DNA of 64,000 nt from Marivita sp. S6314 (GCF_023015985.1 NZ_JALKAO010000003.1:434001-498000), one strand, 5' to 3'; numbered from the stretch's first letter, positions 38,868 through 49,270 are shown. Notes: generated from the sequence alone by a model not told the origin. Program-made: numbers and translations.

Positions 38868-41072
38868 TCAGTCGCGGCGCAACTGAAAGAACACGGTCGC
38901 CAGCGGTGGCACCGTGATTTCGATGGATTGTGAACAGCCGTGCATCGCGACGGGTTTCGCCTCGGCTCCACCCGGCGTTCCGGTATCCGTGCCACCATAG
39001 ATCGCGGCATCGCTGTTGAGTTTTTCGTCCCAATGCCCGACCTCCGGCACGCCGATGCAGTAATTCGTGCGCGGCACGGGTGTGAAATTCGACACCACCA
39101 GAACCGGCGCGCTGCCGTCTTTGCCATAGCGCACCCAAGAAAACACCGAATCCGCCGCATTGCCGCCATCGATCCAGCGGAACCCGTCTTCCTTGCAGTC
39201 TTTTTCATAAAGCGCAGGCGTGGCGCGGTAGAGCGTGTTCAGATCGCGCACGAGGTTCTGCATCCCCTGATGCGGCGCATGATCCAGCAGGTGCCAGTCC
39301 AGGCTGGTCTCGTTATTCCATTCCTGCCCTTGGGCAAATTCGCAGCCCATGAACAGCAGCTTCTTGCCCGGATGCCCCCACATGAACCCGTAATAGGCCC
39401 GCAGGTTGGCAAAACGCTGCCAGTCATCCCCCGGCATCTTGCCCAGCATCGACCCTTTGCCATGCACCACTTCGTCATGGGAAATCGGCAGGATGAAGTT
39501 TTCGGAAAACGCGTAGTGCAACCCGAATGTCATCTTGTCGTGATGGTATTTCCGGTTGATCGGGTCTTCGGCCATGTAACGCAGGGTGTCGTTCATCCAC
39601 CCCATGTTCCACTTGAACCCAAAGCCCAGACCACCCGCGTCGGTGGGTGCACTGACGCCCGGAAAGGCTGTGCTTTCTTCAGCGGCGGTCAGGATGCTGT
39701 CGTCGGCTCCGTAAACCGCCTCGTTCATGCGCTGCATAAACGCGATGGCCTCAAGGTTCTCGCGCCCGCCGTCCTTGTTGGGCACCCATTCCCCCTCTTT
39801 CCGCGAATAATCGCGGTAGAGCATGGAGGCCACGGCATCCACGCGCAGCCCGTCGATGTGGTATTCCTCGAACCAGAACAGCGCGTTGGCGATCAGGAAG
39901 TTCTGCACCTCTGTCCGCCCATAGTTGTAGACCAGCGTGTTCCAGTCGGGATGAAACCCCTCCTTCGGGTCGGCATGTTCATAAAGCGGCGAGCCATCAA
40001 AACGGCCAAGCCCGTGCTGGTCGGTCGGGAAGTGTCCGGGCACCCAGTCGATGATCAGGCCCAGACCGGCGGCATGGCAGGCATCGACAAACGCACGGAA
40101 ATCCTCCGGCGTGCCAAAGCGCGACGTGGGCGCAAACAGACCCACGGGCTGATACCCCCACGACCCGCCGAACGGGTATTCGGACACAGGCGTGAGTTCG
40201 ATATGGGTGAAGCCCATGTCCTTGGCATAGCTGACAAGCTGGTCGGCATGCTCGCGGTAGGTCAGGGACCGGTTGCCGTCCTCTGGCACGCGTCGCCAGC
40301 TTTCCAAATGCACCTCGTAGATCGAGATCGGCTGGTCGATTTTGTGCTTTGCGTCGCGCTTGGACAACCAGCCTGTGTCGGACCACTCGTAACCGTTCAG
40401 ATCCCGCACCACAGATGCCGTTTTGGGTGGAAGCTCTGCGCCAAAGCCAACGGGGTCAGCTTTCAACGGTAGCAAATTACCCGCGCCATCCAGAATTTCG
40501 TACTTGTAGACGGTGCCGTCCTGCAGCCCCGGCATGAAGATCTCGTGCACACCGGTCGCACCACGGCGGCGCATGATATGGCGGCGGCCATCCCAGTCGT
40601 TGAAATCCCCAACCACAGACACCCGCGACGCATTCGGTGCCCAAACGGCGAAATGCGTGCCCTCCACACCTTCATGGGTGCAGACATGCGCGCCCAAGGC
40701 GTTCCACAGCTGCGAATGGGTGCCTTCGCCCAGCAGGTATTCGTCCAACTCGCCCATCTTGGGGCCAAAGGCATAGGCGTCCTGCTCTTCCCAGTTCTCT
40801 GCCCCGCGTGTCATGCGCAGACGATAGGCAAAGCGCTTCTTGCGGCGCGGGATAAATCCGGCAAAGACCCCGTCAGCCACCGGATCAAGACCCGCGACCT
40901 TGCGACCTGTCTTGGCATCCAGAACCTCAACACCGTCCACACCGGGGCGCATCACACGGACCACGAGTTTGCCCTCCACCTCGTGCAAGCCAAGCACCGA
41001 AAACGGATCACCGTGCTGGCCTGTCGCAATGGCCTGCGCGGCTGCGGGGTCGATGAGGACAGGTCCAGCCAT
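38868..41072 (-). CDS. glgB: 1,4-alpha-glucan branching enzyme
   Basis: GH13 enzyme that forms alpha-1,6 branches in glycogen. Its 734 residues comprise an N-terminal region with a CBM48 domain ([18 protein letters not shown]), the catalytic barrel with nucleophile Asp in [17 protein letters not shown], acid Glu in [12 protein letters not shown] and third Asp in [12 protein letters not shown], and a C-terminal beta domain. Its start overlaps the glgP stop by one base (TAATG). Confidence 0.96.
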   Translation of the reverse strand: MAGPVLIDPAAAQAIATGQHGDPFSVLGLHEVEGKLVVRVMRPGVDGVEVLDAKTGRKVAGLDPVADGVFAGFIPRRKKRFAYRLRMTRGAENWEEQDAYAFGPKMGELDEYLLGEGTHSQLWNALGAHVCTHEGVEGTHFAVWAPNASRVSVVGDFNDWDGRRHIMRRRGATGVHEIFMPGLQDGTVYKYEILDGAGNLLPLKADPVGFGAELPPKTASVVRDLNGYEWSDTGWLSKRDAKHKIDQPISIYEVHLESWRRVPEDGNRSLTYREHADQLVSYAKDMGFTHIELTPVSEYPFGGSWGYQPVGLFAPTSRFGTPEDFRAFVDACHAAGLGLIIDWVPGHFPTDQHGLGRFDGSPLYEHADPKEGFHPDWNTLVYNYGRTEVQNFLIANALFWFEEYHIDGLRVDAVASMLYRDYSRKEGEWVPNKDGGRENLEAIAFMQRMNEAVYGADDSILTAAEESTAFPGVSAPTDAGGLGFGFKWNMGWMNDTLRYMAEDPINRKYHHDKMTFGLHYAFSENFILPISHDEVVHGKGSMLGKMPGDDWQRFANLRAYYGFMWGHPGKKLLFMGCEFAQGQEWNNETSLDWHLLDHAPHQGMQNLVRDLNTLYRATPALYEKDCKEDGFRWIDGGNAADSVFSWVRYGKDGSAPVLVVSNFTPVPRTNYCIGVPEVGHWDEKLNSDAAIYGGTDTGTPGGAEAKPVAMHGCSQSIEITVPPLATVFFQLRRD

Positions 41073-43450
41073 TACGCGGACTTCTCAAGTTTGGGGTTCA
41101 TCACGCTGTGTGCGTTCCAGATGTCGCGCGCATAACCCTGAATGGTGCGGTCGGACGAGAACCAGCCCATGCTGGCGGTGTTGGCAATCGCCATCGCCGA
41201 CCAGTTCCGGGCGTTTTGATACGCGGTATCCGCGCGGCGCTGCGTGTCGAAATAGCTGTCGAAATCGCAGGTCACGAGGAAATAGTCATGGTCATAGAGC
41301 ATCCCCACAAGCCCATGATAGCGGCTTGGGTCATGTGGCGCAAAACGGCCCTCGGCAATCTGGCCCAAGACGCGCTGCAACCGCGGGCAGGCCTCAATCG
41401 CGGCGCGGGCAAACCCATGATGCGTGCGGCGCTCCATCACCTCGGCGGCGGTCAAACCAAACAGGAAGAAGTTCTCTGACCCGACATGTTCGCGGATCTC
41501 CACATTGGCACCGTCCAGCGTGCCGATGGTCAGCGCGCCGTTCAAAGCGAACTTCATGTTCCCGGTACCGGACGCTTCCTTGCCAGCGGTCGAGATCTGT
41601 TCCGACAAGTCCGCAGCAGGGATCAGGCGTTCGGCCATCGTGACATTGTAGTTCGGCGGGTAGACGATCTTGAGCTTGTCGCCCGTCACCGGGTCAGTGT
41701 TGATCACACCGGCTACGTCATTGATCAGGCGGATGATGTCCTTGGCCACGAAATATCCAGGGGCAGCCTTGCCGCCAAAGATTTTGACCCGAGGGGTCCA
41801 GTCTGCGTTCGGATTGTCGCGCATGTCATTCCACAACGCGACAGTTTCCAAAAGGTTCATCAACTGGCGTTTGTATTCGTGAATACGCTTGATCTGCACA
41901 TCGAACATCGCGTCGGGGTCAAGGCTGACGCCCATCGTCTCGCTGATCCAGTTAGACAGCGTCACCTTGTTCGCACGTTTGGCGGCGCTGAACGCATCGA
42001 CAAACCCGGCATCGCCGCGTTTCGTTTTGAGCGCGGACAGCTGTTCAAGGTCTGTCACCCACCCGTCGCCGATCTGGTCATTGATCACATTGCGCAAGGC
42101 GGGGTTGCAGCCATGCAACCACCGACGCGGGGTGATGCCGTTGGTCTGGTTGATTATGCGTGTGGGGTGGATGCGGTGCAGGTCGGCAAACACCGTTTCC
42201 TTGACCAACTCAGTGTGCAGCGCGGACACGCCGTTGACCTTGTGCGCCATCACAAACGCCAATTCACCCATGCGCACATCGCCATGTTCAAGAATGCGCG
42301 GGCTGCCGGGGAATTCTGTCTGATGCGCATGTTCAATCGCGCGGATGATCTCCATGTGACGCGGCAGGATGCTCCCCATCAGATGTTCGCTCCACCGTTC
42401 CAGCGCTTCGGGCAGAAGCGTGTGGTTGGTGTAGGACAGGCAGCGGCGGGCCAGGTCGATTGCCTCGTCCATCGCCAGACCGTGGTCATCGACCAACAAC
42501 CGCACCAACTCGGGCCCCGCAATGGCCGGGTGCGTGTCGTTCAACTGGATCGCAACAAAGTCGGGCAAGGCACGGATGTCGTCATGGTCGCGAAGGTAAC
42601 GACGGACCAAATCCATCAGCGATGCGGCGGTAAAGAAATATTCCTGCTTCAGCCGCAATTCCTTGCCGCTTTCGGTGGTGTCATCGGGGTACAAAACCCG
42701 GCTGATTGTGCGCGCCAAGGCCTCGGACCGACCGGCGGCAAGGTAATCGCCCCGGTTAAAGCTTTCGAGGTCAAACTCATTCGACGGCTCTGCCGCCCAC
42801 AGGCGCAACGTGTTGCCCCACATGCCCTTCCAGCCAACAACCGGCGTGTCATACGCGGTGGCCATCACAACGTCGCTTGGGTGCCAGAACGCCTTGCCGT
42901 CATGATGCTCCACATGCCCGCCAAACCCGATCTTGTACTGCGCTTCGGGGCGTTCAAATTCCCACGCATGGCGCTGGGTCAGCCATGTTTCGGGTTTTTC
43001 GACCTGCTGGCCCTGCGCGAAGCTTTGTTCAAAAAGTCCGTGCTCGTACCGGATGCCATAGCCAAAGGCCGGAATACCAAGCGTTGCGAGCGAATCCATG
43101 AAGCACGCGGCGAGGCGGCCCAACCCGCCATTGCCCAAAGCGGCATCGGGTTCGTCATGTACGATTGCATCGTAATCCTGCCCCAGCTCTTCCATCGCCG
43201 TCCGCGCGGCGTCTTCCAGACCCAGGTTGGAAATCATGTCCTCGATCAAACGCCCGATCAGGAATTCCATCGACAGGTAATACACCCGCTTGGGCGAGGC
43301 CGCGTAGGTTTCCTTGGTTGAGCGAAACCACGTTTCGACCATCTCGTCCCGCAGCACCAAAGACAGCGCGATGCGCCAGTCATAGACAGACGCGTTCTCG
43401 GCGTCCTTGCCTTGCGAGTATTTCAGGCGGTTCAGAATGTCGGTTTTCAT
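41072..43450 (-). CDS. glgP: Glycogen phosphorylase
   Basis: PLP-dependent GT35 enzyme that releases glucose 1-phosphate from glycogen ends. The PLP lysine lies in [19 protein letters not shown] and the N-terminal EFLIGR and [15 protein letters not shown] motifs are typical. Length, 792 residues, is normal and the N-terminal regulatory extension of animal enzymes is absent. It is the first gene of the glycogen operon, so both breakdown and synthesis genes follow one promoter. The region upstream holds a 28-bp palindrome and TAGCGCTA. Confidence 0.97.
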   Translation of the reverse strand: MKTDILNRLKYSQGKDAENASVYDWRIALSLVLRDEMVETWFRSTKETYAASPKRVYYLSMEFLIGRLIEDMISNLGLEDAARTAMEELGQDYDAIVHDEPDAALGNGGLGRLAACFMDSLATLGIPAFGYGIRYEHGLFEQSFAQGQQVEKPETWLTQRHAWEFERPEAQYKIGFGGHVEHHDGKAFWHPSDVVMATAYDTPVVGWKGMWGNTLRLWAAEPSNEFDLESFNRGDYLAAGRSEALARTISRVLYPDDTTESGKELRLKQEYFFTAASLMDLVRRYLRDHDDIRALPDFVAIQLNDTHPAIAGPELVRLLVDDHGLAMDEAIDLARRCLSYTNHTLLPEALERWSEHLMGSILPRHMEIIRAIEHAHQTEFPGSPRILEHGDVRMGELAFVMAHKVNGVSALHTELVKETVFADLHRIHPTRIINQTNGITPRRWLHGCNPALRNVINDQIGDGWVTDLEQLSALKTKRGDAGFVDAFSAAKRANKVTLSNWISETMGVSLDPDAMFDVQIKRIHEYKRQLMNLLETVALWNDMRDNPNADWTPRVKIFGGKAAPGYFVAKDIIRLINDVAGVINTDPVTGDKLKIVYPPNYNVTMAERLIPAADLSEQISTAGKEASGTGNMKFALNGALTIGTLDGANVEIREHVGSENFFLFGLTAAEVMERRTHHGFARAAIEACPRLQRVLGQIAEGRFAPHDPSRYHGLVGMLYDHDYFLVTCDFDSYFDTQRRADTAYQNARNWSAMAIANTASMGWFSSDRTIQGYARDIWNAHSVMNPKLEKSA

Positions 43451-43469
43451 GGGGTTCCACAGATTTCGA

Positions 43470-43477
43470 TAGCGCTA
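43470..43477. promoter_or_regulatory. LacI-type palindrome close to the glgP start
   Basis: TAGCGCTA, in the context GATAGCGCTAAC, is a short palindrome centred on CG, as is common for LacI-family operators of sugar genes. It sits about 20 bases upstream of the glgP ATG where a bound repressor would block transcription. Short length makes chance occurrence possible. Confidence 0.4.
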
Positions 43478-43522
43478 ACATGAGTGCATATACGCGAAGG
43501 AGTTCGATTTGCCACTCTTAGC

Positions 43523-43550
43523 GAAAAACTTTACGCGCGTAAAGTTTTTC
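43523..43550. promoter_or_regulatory. Perfect 28-bp palindrome upstream of the glycogen operon
   Basis: Fourteen bases, GAAAAACTTTACGC, are followed immediately by their exact reverse complement, with no spacer. The centre is CGCGCG-like, as in LacI-family operators, and the outer arms are A/T tracts. It lies 73 bp upstream of glgP and could be an operator. Because the outer arms are A5 and T5 it might also act as a weak bidirectional terminator for the acetyltransferase gene upstream. Confidence 0.65.
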
Positions 43551-43570
43551 CGCAGCAGGGCGGTTTTGGC

Positions 43571-43595
43571 GTGTCCAGGACGCTTTCCTGAACAC
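43571..43595 (-). terminator. Imperfect hairpin after the aminotransferase-acetyltransferase pair
   Basis: GTGT-c-CAGGA pairs with TCCTG-a-ACAC around a five-base loop just past the acetyltransferase stop. There is no T tract immediately after it on the minus strand. It may work together with the 28-bp palindrome downstream. Confidence 0.35.
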
Positions 43596-43617
43596 ACTCA
43601 AGACATTGCGTCTTTGC

Positions 43618-44328
43618 TCAGGCGGATTGCAAGGACCGGATTTGTGTTCCGCGTGCATCAAAATTGTCCGGCGACAGCCAGTTTTCAAAGCGTGTTTTCA
43701 ACTTTGGCCACTCCGTATCAAGAATCGAGTACCACGCAGTGTCCCGATTGCGACCCTTGTAATGCGTCGCCTGCCGGAACGTGCCTTCATAGGTAAAGCC
43801 CAAACGCGCTGCTGCACGCCGGGACGGCGCATTCAACGCATCGCATTTCCATTCATACCGGCGATACCCCAGTTCATCGAACGCGCGCGCCATCATAAGG
43901 TACTGAAATTCGGTTGCGGCAACGGTCCGCTGCAAACGCGGCGACAGGTTGATGAACCCAATTTCGATTGTCGCACTGGCAGGGGTGATCCGCAGGTAAC
44001 TTGCGTGACCCACGGCCTGGCCATCCACCACAATAGCATGCATCAGCGGATCATTCCTCGTCCGGGCCTCGGACACCCAGTCGCGGAACGCCGCGCGGTC
44101 GTGGTAGGGGCCGTTCGGCAGGTAGGTCCAGATCCGGTCTTCGGTGTCGTCCCGAAAGGCGTCATACAGCGCATCGGCATGCGTGTCCGCCAAAGGCTCA
44201 ACTGTACAACTGCGCCCCGTCATCGGCGTGCGCGGCGGCACGGGACGCGGGGTGCAATCGGCAAGTTCCAGACCGATGGGTTGGCCCAGCGCATTGCTGC
44301 GCTGGCCCGTGATCAAGGGGTCATTCAC
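43618..44328 (-). CDS. GNAT-family N-acetyltransferase
   Basis: A 236-residue acetyl-CoA-dependent acetyltransferase of the RimJ/RimL-like type (Acetyltransf_3). The region EPLADTHADALYDAF starts the fold; IEIGFINLSPRLQRTVAATEFQYLMMARAFDELG (named here by its position, about residues 125-160) covers the acetyl-CoA site, followed by CDALNAPSRRAAARLGFTYEG. The GTG start overlaps the aminotransferase stop (GTGA), so translation is coupled; a longer frame upstream lies inside the aminotransferase. The substrate is unknown; partnership with taurine metabolism is only positional. Confidence 0.85.
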   Translation of the reverse strand: MNDPLITGQRSNALGQPIGLELADCTPRPVPPRTPMTGRSCTVEPLADTHADALYDAFRDDTEDRIWTYLPNGPYHDRAAFRDWVSEARTRNDPLMHAIVVDGQAVGHASYLRITPASATIEIGFINLSPRLQRTVAATEFQYLMMARAFDELGYRRYEWKCDALNAPSRRAAARLGFTYEGTFRQATHYKGRNRDTAWYSILDTEWPKLKTRFENWLSPDNFDARGTQIRSLQSA

Positions 44329-45713
44329 CCAAATTCGCGCCCAAGCGCCTCGTCCACAGACGAGATGATCTGGTTGATGTCGTCTTTGGTCGCGATCAGC
44401 GCCGGGCTGAAGCACAGCGTGTTGTTAAAGCCGGGCACCGACCGGTTGGTCGCCCCGATCACAACGCCTTGCTGCATGCAGTCGCCAACAACCTTCTGCA
44501 CCCGCGCTTCCGCCATCGGCGCCCGTGTTTCACGGTCCGCCACCAGTTCGGCCCCAAGGAAAAGCCCCTTGCCGCGCACATCGCCAATCACCGCGTGTTT
44601 GTCGGCCAAGGCGTGCAACTGGTCGAGCATATAGGCGCCCATGTTGGTGGTGTTTTCCAGCAGGTCCTCATCTTCGATGATGCGCATGTTCTCAAGCGCC
44701 GCGGCTGGACCGGCGGTGCAGCCGCCAAAGGTCGAGATATCGCGGAAATAGTTCATTGGATCGCTGGCGTCGTCCTTGAACATCGAGAACACGTCTTCGG
44801 TGGTCACAAGGCAGGCAATCGCGGCATAGCCAGAAGCAACACCCTTGGCCATCGTCACCATATCCGGCTGCACGCCGTATTGCTGGTAGCCAAACCACGT
44901 GCCGGTGCGGCCCACGCCACAGACCACTTCGTCGATATGCAGCAAGATGTCGTACTTGCGGCAAATCTCTTGCACGCGGTCCCAGTAGCCTTTTGGCGGG
45001 GTGATGACACCACCACCGGCGGTCACCGGCTCAAGGCACAGCGCGCCGATCGTATCCGCGCCTTCGCGCAGGATGACCTGTTCAATCTGGTCCGCCGCCC
45101 ATTCACCGTAGTTTTCGGTCGGCGCACCCTGATCGCCTGCGCGGTACTCAAGGCAGTGCGGCACTTTCACGAAGCCCGGCGTGTAGGGGCCGTACTGTGC
45201 GTTGCGCTCTTCCTGGCCACCGGCAGACAGGCAGGAAATCGTGGTGCCGTGGTAATCGCGGTCACGGTACAGGATCTTGTGCTTCTTGCCGCCATAGCGC
45301 TTATGAGCGATCTGGCGGACCATCTTGAACGCCTTCTCATTCGCCTCGGACCCGGAATTGGTGTAATACACCCGCGTCATGCCCGGCATTTTCGAGATCA
45401 GCTTTTCCGAAAACAGCGCCCCCGGAATCGACCCGGCAGAACCCGCGAAATAGTTCAATTTCAAAAGCTGGTCATACACCGCCTTGGCAATGCTTTCGCG
45501 GCCATAGCCCACATTCACCGTCCAGACACCACCGGACACGGCATCAAGATGCTCTTTGCCCTTCTGGTCCCAGACGCGCATGCCTTTGCCTTCGACGATG
45601 ATCCGGGGATCGTTCGTTTCAAACGGCTTGTGCTGGGTCAGGTGGTGCCACACGTGTGCGCGGTCGGCTTCGACCACGTGGCTGAGATCGTTTTGGGACA
45701 GAGTGCCGTCCAT
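44325..45713 (-). CDS. tpa: Taurine--pyruvate aminotransferase
   Basis: PLP class III aminotransferase moving the amino group of taurine to pyruvate, giving sulfoacetaldehyde and alanine. The N-terminus MDGTLSQNDLSHVVEADRAH and the GGVWTVNVGYGRE, LNYFAGSAGSIPGALF segments match Roseobacter Tpa closely. The PLP lysine is in MVTMAKGVASGYAA. The ATG with GGAGG eight bases upstream was chosen; an ATG five codons earlier overlaps that ribosome site. Length is 462 residues. The usual pathway partners (tauR, ald, xsc, taurine transporter) are not in the window. Confidence 0.9.
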   Translation of the reverse strand: MDGTLSQNDLSHVVEADRAHVWHHLTQHKPFETNDPRIIVEGKGMRVWDQKGKEHLDAVSGGVWTVNVGYGRESIAKAVYDQLLKLNYFAGSAGSIPGALFSEKLISKMPGMTRVYYTNSGSEANEKAFKMVRQIAHKRYGGKKHKILYRDRDYHGTTISCLSAGGQEERNAQYGPYTPGFVKVPHCLEYRAGDQGAPTENYGEWAADQIEQVILREGADTIGALCLEPVTAGGGVITPPKGYWDRVQEICRKYDILLHIDEVVCGVGRTGTWFGYQQYGVQPDMVTMAKGVASGYAAIACLVTTEDVFSMFKDDASDPMNYFRDISTFGGCTAGPAAALENMRIIEDEDLLENTTNMGAYMLDQLHALADKHAVIGDVRGKGLFLGAELVADRETRAPMAEARVQKVVGDCMQQGVVIGATNRSVPGFNNTLCFSPALIATKDDINQIISSVDEALGREFG

Positions 45714-45913
45714 GGCTATCGCCTCCATATGAGAATCACTGCAGACCTGGTGCGGACCCCGCCCCGGTTGGACTCATCTTGATGAGATCACGAAGTACAC
45801 GTTAGGGCCAGACGCGCCTTACGCGTATAGCCAAAATTTCGGGAAATTGCACGTGGAACGCAGTCGTCCGCAATCCGGGGATCGCGACGCCAGCACAGAC
45901 GTCAGTAGAAGCG
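45714..45913. promoter_or_regulatory. Upstream region of tpa with two short palindromes
   Basis: The 200-bp spacer contains CTCATC-tt-GATGAG (45773-45786) and AATTTC-gg-GAAATT (45835-45848). Either could be a regulator site for the aminotransferase. No TauR-type repeat was recognised with confidence. Confidence 0.35.
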
Positions 45914-46774
45914 TCAGGATTGATCCGCTACCGGCGCGTCCGTCGCGCCGCCATTGATCATCTCAAGAACCGACGCAACCTGTGTATCAAGCCACAGCCG
46001 GGCCTGATCGACAAAGGCCACATAGCCGTCCATGGCCCCCTTCAATTGCGGAACCGACTCTCCGACCTGCGGCGCAAAGACATAGAGCGATGTCGCCACC
46101 GCAAAGAGCAGGATCACAAGGATAAAGCCCCGGCCAAACCCGCCGCTGTCGTCGTCCTCGTCCTCAAGGTCGGCCTGCACAGACTGCAACTCGCGACGCT
46201 CGGTCGAGGCGCGCAGCGTCTGATTGATCTCGTCAATATCGGGAAGCATCTCGCCGCGCGATTGCGGGCGGTCTGCCACCGCGCTTGCTGCGGCCACAGC
46301 CGCAGCCGCCTCCGGGTCTTCGCCCCGCAGCTTGCGCATGCGGTCCTGCGCCTGTCGCGCGCGCTTCGCGGCCTCGTCTTCGGGTTCCTGCAGGCCCAGG
46401 TCGGGCTGGTCTTCCAGCACATCCGCCTCGGCTTCACGCGCCCGCGCCTCAAGCTCGGCCTCCTGACGCAGGATGTCGGCAACCGCCGGGTCCAGTTCCC
46501 GGCGCTTCGGTGGGGCAGGCGGCGGGGTTGCGCCGGGCGCGGCCCCGGCATTGACCGATGGGCCATCCGTGGCGGCGCTGTCCACCTCGGGATGCCAGAC
46601 CGCGTCTTTCGGCGCGGCGGCGGCGGCGGCGATGGCTTCGGGTGTGTCGTCGGGATCCTTGGCCTGAAACCACGTGTTCCCGCAGTTCGAACATTGCACA
46701 TCCCGACCATCATCAGGAATGACATCATCGGGAACCTCGTATTGTGCCCCGCAGCTTGGACATGTCAGCCGCAT
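45914..46774 (-). CDS. Zinc-ribbon, single-membrane-span protein
   Basis: A 286-residue protein. Residues 1-36 are a zinc ribbon of the MJ0042 type (CPSCGAQYEVPDD and CSNCGNTWF, two CxxC pairs). A long charged, Ala/Pro/Glu-rich linker, probably partly coiled (about 90-180), leads to one membrane helix (GRGFILVILLFAVATSLYVF, about 225-245) and a short C-terminal tail. The ATG of MRLTCPSC was chosen because the ribbon starts there; a longer frame adds 17 unlikely residues. It is divergent from ftsE, a neighbour often seen in this group. Function unknown. Confidence 0.82.
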   Translation of the reverse strand: MRLTCPSCGAQYEVPDDVIPDDGRDVQCSNCGNTWFQAKDPDDTPEAIAAAAAAPKDAVWHPEVDSAATDGPSVNAGAAPGATPPPAPPKRRELDPAVADILRQEAELEARAREAEADVLEDQPDLGLQEPEDEAAKRARQAQDRMRKLRGEDPEAAAAVAAASAVADRPQSRGEMLPDIDEINQTLRASTERRELQSVQADLEDEDDDSGGFGRGFILVILLFAVATSLYVFAPQVGESVPQLKGAMDGYVAFVDQARLWLDTQVASVLEMINGGATDAPVADQS

Positions 46775-46956
46775 ATTGCCTGTAGCCCCCGTTCGGCTGT
46801 CTTTGATCGTGCAGACAGCGCGCATTCCTCACCAATGTGATCAGCATAGGCGCGCCAATCGGCATGTAAAACCCCATTGTATGACGTTGCCTGCATTGAA
46901 ACCGGCACGATGCTCAGGCACAACAGCGCCGAACCAGAGGCAGAGGCACCACCGCC

Positions 46957-47634
46957 GTGATCGAGCTTGAGAACGTGGCCTATTCATATGGCGGGGGCGA
47001 ATTGCTCACCGACATCAACCTGACCGTGCCGCCGGGGTCGTTTCATTTCCTCACCGGACCGTCCGGATCCGGCAAGACGACCTTTCTGAAACTGTGCTAC
47101 GGCGCGCTTCAGGCCACGGCAGGGCACGTGCGCCTGTTCGACCGCGATGTCCGTAGCTTGGAACGCGATGACGTGGCCATCCTGCGCCGGAAAATGGGCG
47201 TGGTGCATCAGGATTGCCAGTTCCTTGACCACCTGCCGGTGACGGAAAACGTGGCGCTGCCGCTTGCGGTATCCGGGCAGGATGCTGGCGGCACGGATGC
47301 CAACCTCAAGGAATTGCTGGCATGGGTTGGCCTGACCGCGCGCGCCGATGCCTACCCGCCGGAACTGTCCGGCGGCGAACGCCAACGCGCCGCACTCGCC
47401 CGCGCTGTGATCATGTCGCCGGACGTGGTGCTGGCGGATGAACCGACGGGCAACATCGACTGGGAGATGTCGAAAAAGCTGCTGACCCTGTTGGTCGAGC
47501 TGAACCGCATGGGCAAGACGATCCTTGTGGCCACCCACGATCTGGGGCTGATCCGCGCCGCCAAGGCACAGGTCCAGACCCGCGTGCTGCGGATTTCCAA
47601 TCGACGCTTGCAAACAGCGGGGGTGGATCTGTGA
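46957..47634 (+). CDS. ftsE: Cell-division ATP-binding protein
   Basis: ATPase of the FtsEX complex, which links the division ring to peptidoglycan hydrolases at the inner membrane. It has Walker A GPSGSGKTTF, signature LSGGERQRAALARAV, Walker B VVLADEPTGNID and switch VATHDLG; its 225 residues are normal. Translation begins at GTG (IELENVAYSYGGGE). The stop overlaps ftsX by four bases. The 182-bp spacer to the divergent zinc-ribbon gene shows no clear operator. Confidence 0.93.
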   Translation: MIELENVAYSYGGGELLTDINLTVPPGSFHFLTGPSGSGKTTFLKLCYGALQATAGHVRLFDRDVRSLERDDVAILRRKMGVVHQDCQFLDHLPVTENVALPLAVSGQDAGGTDANLKELLAWVGLTARADAYPPELSGGERQRAALARAVIMSPDVVLADEPTGNIDWEMSKKLLTLLVELNRMGKTILVATHDLGLIRAAKAQVQTRVLRISNRRLQTAGVDL

Positions 47635-48536
47635 AGTTCGATCCCCGCGCGACGGCGCAGATGCTGCGGTTCGACGAAAAAGCCGACCGCGTTGTCCCGC
47701 CCACCGGGTTTACCGCGCGCCTGACCCTGTTCAGCGCCTTTGCAATGGCGTTTCTTGCGGTCTTTGCGCTTGCCTTGTCGATGGCAGCGGGGCGCATTGC
47801 GGATCGCTGGGGCGACGAACTGGCCCAATCCTCCACCGTGCGTATCTCGGCCCCGGCGGGCGAAGTCGCCACCCAGACCGAAGCCGCGCTGCGGGTGCTT
47901 CGCACCACACCCGGCATCATCGATGCCCGCGCGCTGACGCTTGAGGAACAACGGGCGTTGCTGCTTCCGTGGTTCGGCCCGGACCTGCCCATCGAAGACC
48001 TGCCACTGCCGCAACTGATCGACATTCAGGAAACCGATGACGGCTACGATCCGTCCGGCCTGCGCCTGCGACTGGCGGCAGAAGCCCCGGCGGCGGTGCT
48101 GGATGATCACGCCCGCTGGCGGCGTCCCCTGATCGAAGCGGCAACGCGGCTGAGGCTTCTGGGCTGGGCGTCGATCCTGCTGATCGCCACCGCCACCGCC
48201 GCAATGGTGACGCTGGCTGCCAACGCAGCCTTGGCCGCCAACGCACAGGTGATCGCGGTGCTGCGTCTTGTCGGGGCCAAGGACACCTATATCGCCAGCG
48301 CCTTTGTCCGGCGCTTTGCCCTGCGCGCCCTGACAGGGGCGGCCTGTGGCACATTGGTCGGCATCATTGCGCTGTTTCTCATTCCCAGCGGCGGTGAAGC
48401 CTCGGGCTTTCTGACCGGGCTGACGATTCAGGGTGTGGGATGGCTCTGGGTGATGTTGATCCCGCCGCTGTCCGGGCTGGTGGCGCTTCTGGCCACCCGG
48501 TTCGCCGCGATACGCGTGTTAGAGGAGTTGGCCTGA
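47631..48536 (+). CDS. ftsX: Cell-division protein, membrane component of FtsEX
   Basis: Inner-membrane partner of FtsE, 301 residues. A cytoplasmic N-terminus is followed by the first membrane helix (about 25-50), a periplasmic domain (about 55-160) that would contact hydrolases or their activators, then three further helices (about 175-200, 225-250, 270-292). It starts inside the ftsE stop and its TGA shares one base with the plsC ATG, so the three genes are translated in series. Confidence 0.9.
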   Translation: MKFDPRATAQMLRFDEKADRVVPPTGFTARLTLFSAFAMAFLAVFALALSMAAGRIADRWGDELAQSSTVRISAPAGEVATQTEAALRVLRTTPGIIDARALTLEEQRALLLPWFGPDLPIEDLPLPQLIDIQETDDGYDPSGLRLRLAAEAPAAVLDDHARWRRPLIEAATRLRLLGWASILLIATATAAMVTLAANAALAANAQVIAVLRLVGAKDTYIASAFVRRFALRALTGAACGTLVGIIALFLIPSGGEASGFLTGLTIQGVGWLWVMLIPPLSGLVALLATRFAAIRVLEELA

Positions 48537-49270
48537 TGGCATATGCAATCCAATGGGTCCGGTCGCTGATCTATGTGATCTCGGTCTATGTGGCGATTGC
48601 CGTCGTTGGCCTCGTTTTGTTCCCCTGGGCGCTGTTTTCCCGCAAAGGCGCGCGCACCGGATGTATGGCAGTCTGCCGCTACGTGCGCTGGGCTGCGCCG
48701 TGGATGATCGGGCTGAAAACCGAAATCCGGGGCACACCACCGAAGTATGAATGCGTGGTTGCGTCCAAGCACCAGAGCTTTCTCGACGTGTTTCTCGTGT
48801 TCTCGGCCCTGCCAGCGGGCAAATTCATTATGAAACGCATCCTGATGTACGCGCCCATCGTCGGCCAATACGGGCTGCGCATCGGTTGCATCCCGGTTGA
48901 TCGCGGCAAGCGTGGTGCCGCGATCAAGCAGATGGTGGAGTCTGTTGAGAAAGGCACAAGCACACCCGGTCAACTGATTATCTACCCGCAAGGCACCCGC
49001 ATCGCGCCGGGGGTCAAGGCACCCTACAAGGTCGGCACCGCGGTGCTCTATGAACAGCTGAACCAACCCTGCGTGCCGGTTGCCGCCAATGTCGGGCTGT
49101 TCTGGCCCAAACGGGGGATCTACCGCAAACAGGGCACGGCGGTTGTCGAATTTCTCGATCCGATCCCCCCCGGCCTGCCGCGGCATGACTTTCTGCCCCT
49201 GCTGGAAAAAACCATCGAAGACGCCTCTGATCGTCTCAACGCCGAGGCCGGGTTCCATGCGCCGCATTAG
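48536..49270 (+). CDS. plsC: 1-acyl-sn-glycerol-3-phosphate acyltransferase
   Basis: Membrane acyltransferase that converts lysophosphatidate to phosphatidate in phospholipid synthesis. An N-terminal hydrophobic segment (about 10-40) anchors it. The catalytic HxxxxD motif is in SKHQSFLDVF, and the substrate motif reads YPQGTR (usual form EGTR, here with Gln). Its 244 residues fit PlsC. The ATG overlaps the ftsX stop (TGATG). Confidence 0.92.
   Translation: MAYAIQWVRSLIYVISVYVAIAVVGLVLFPWALFSRKGARTGCMAVCRYVRWAAPWMIGLKTEIRGTPPKYECVVASKHQSFLDVFLVFSALPAGKFIMKRILMYAPIVGQYGLRIGCIPVDRGKRGAAIKQMVESVEKGTSTPGQLIIYPQGTRIAPGVKAPYKVGTAVLYEQLNQPCVPVAANVGLFWPKRGIYRKQGTAVVEFLDPIPPGLPRHDFLPLLEKTIEDASDRLNAEAGFHAPH

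Noticed and set aside
43523-43550. Reading the 28-bp palindrome only as a terminator
   Set aside because: It lacks any loop, its stem centre is GC and its arms AT, and it lies in the glgP promoter region; operator use is more likely, though terminator use cannot be excluded.
45714-45913. A tRNA in the tpa upstream spacer
   Set aside because: No cloverleaf or T-loop GTTCGA motif could be formed; no tRNA was found anywhere in the window.
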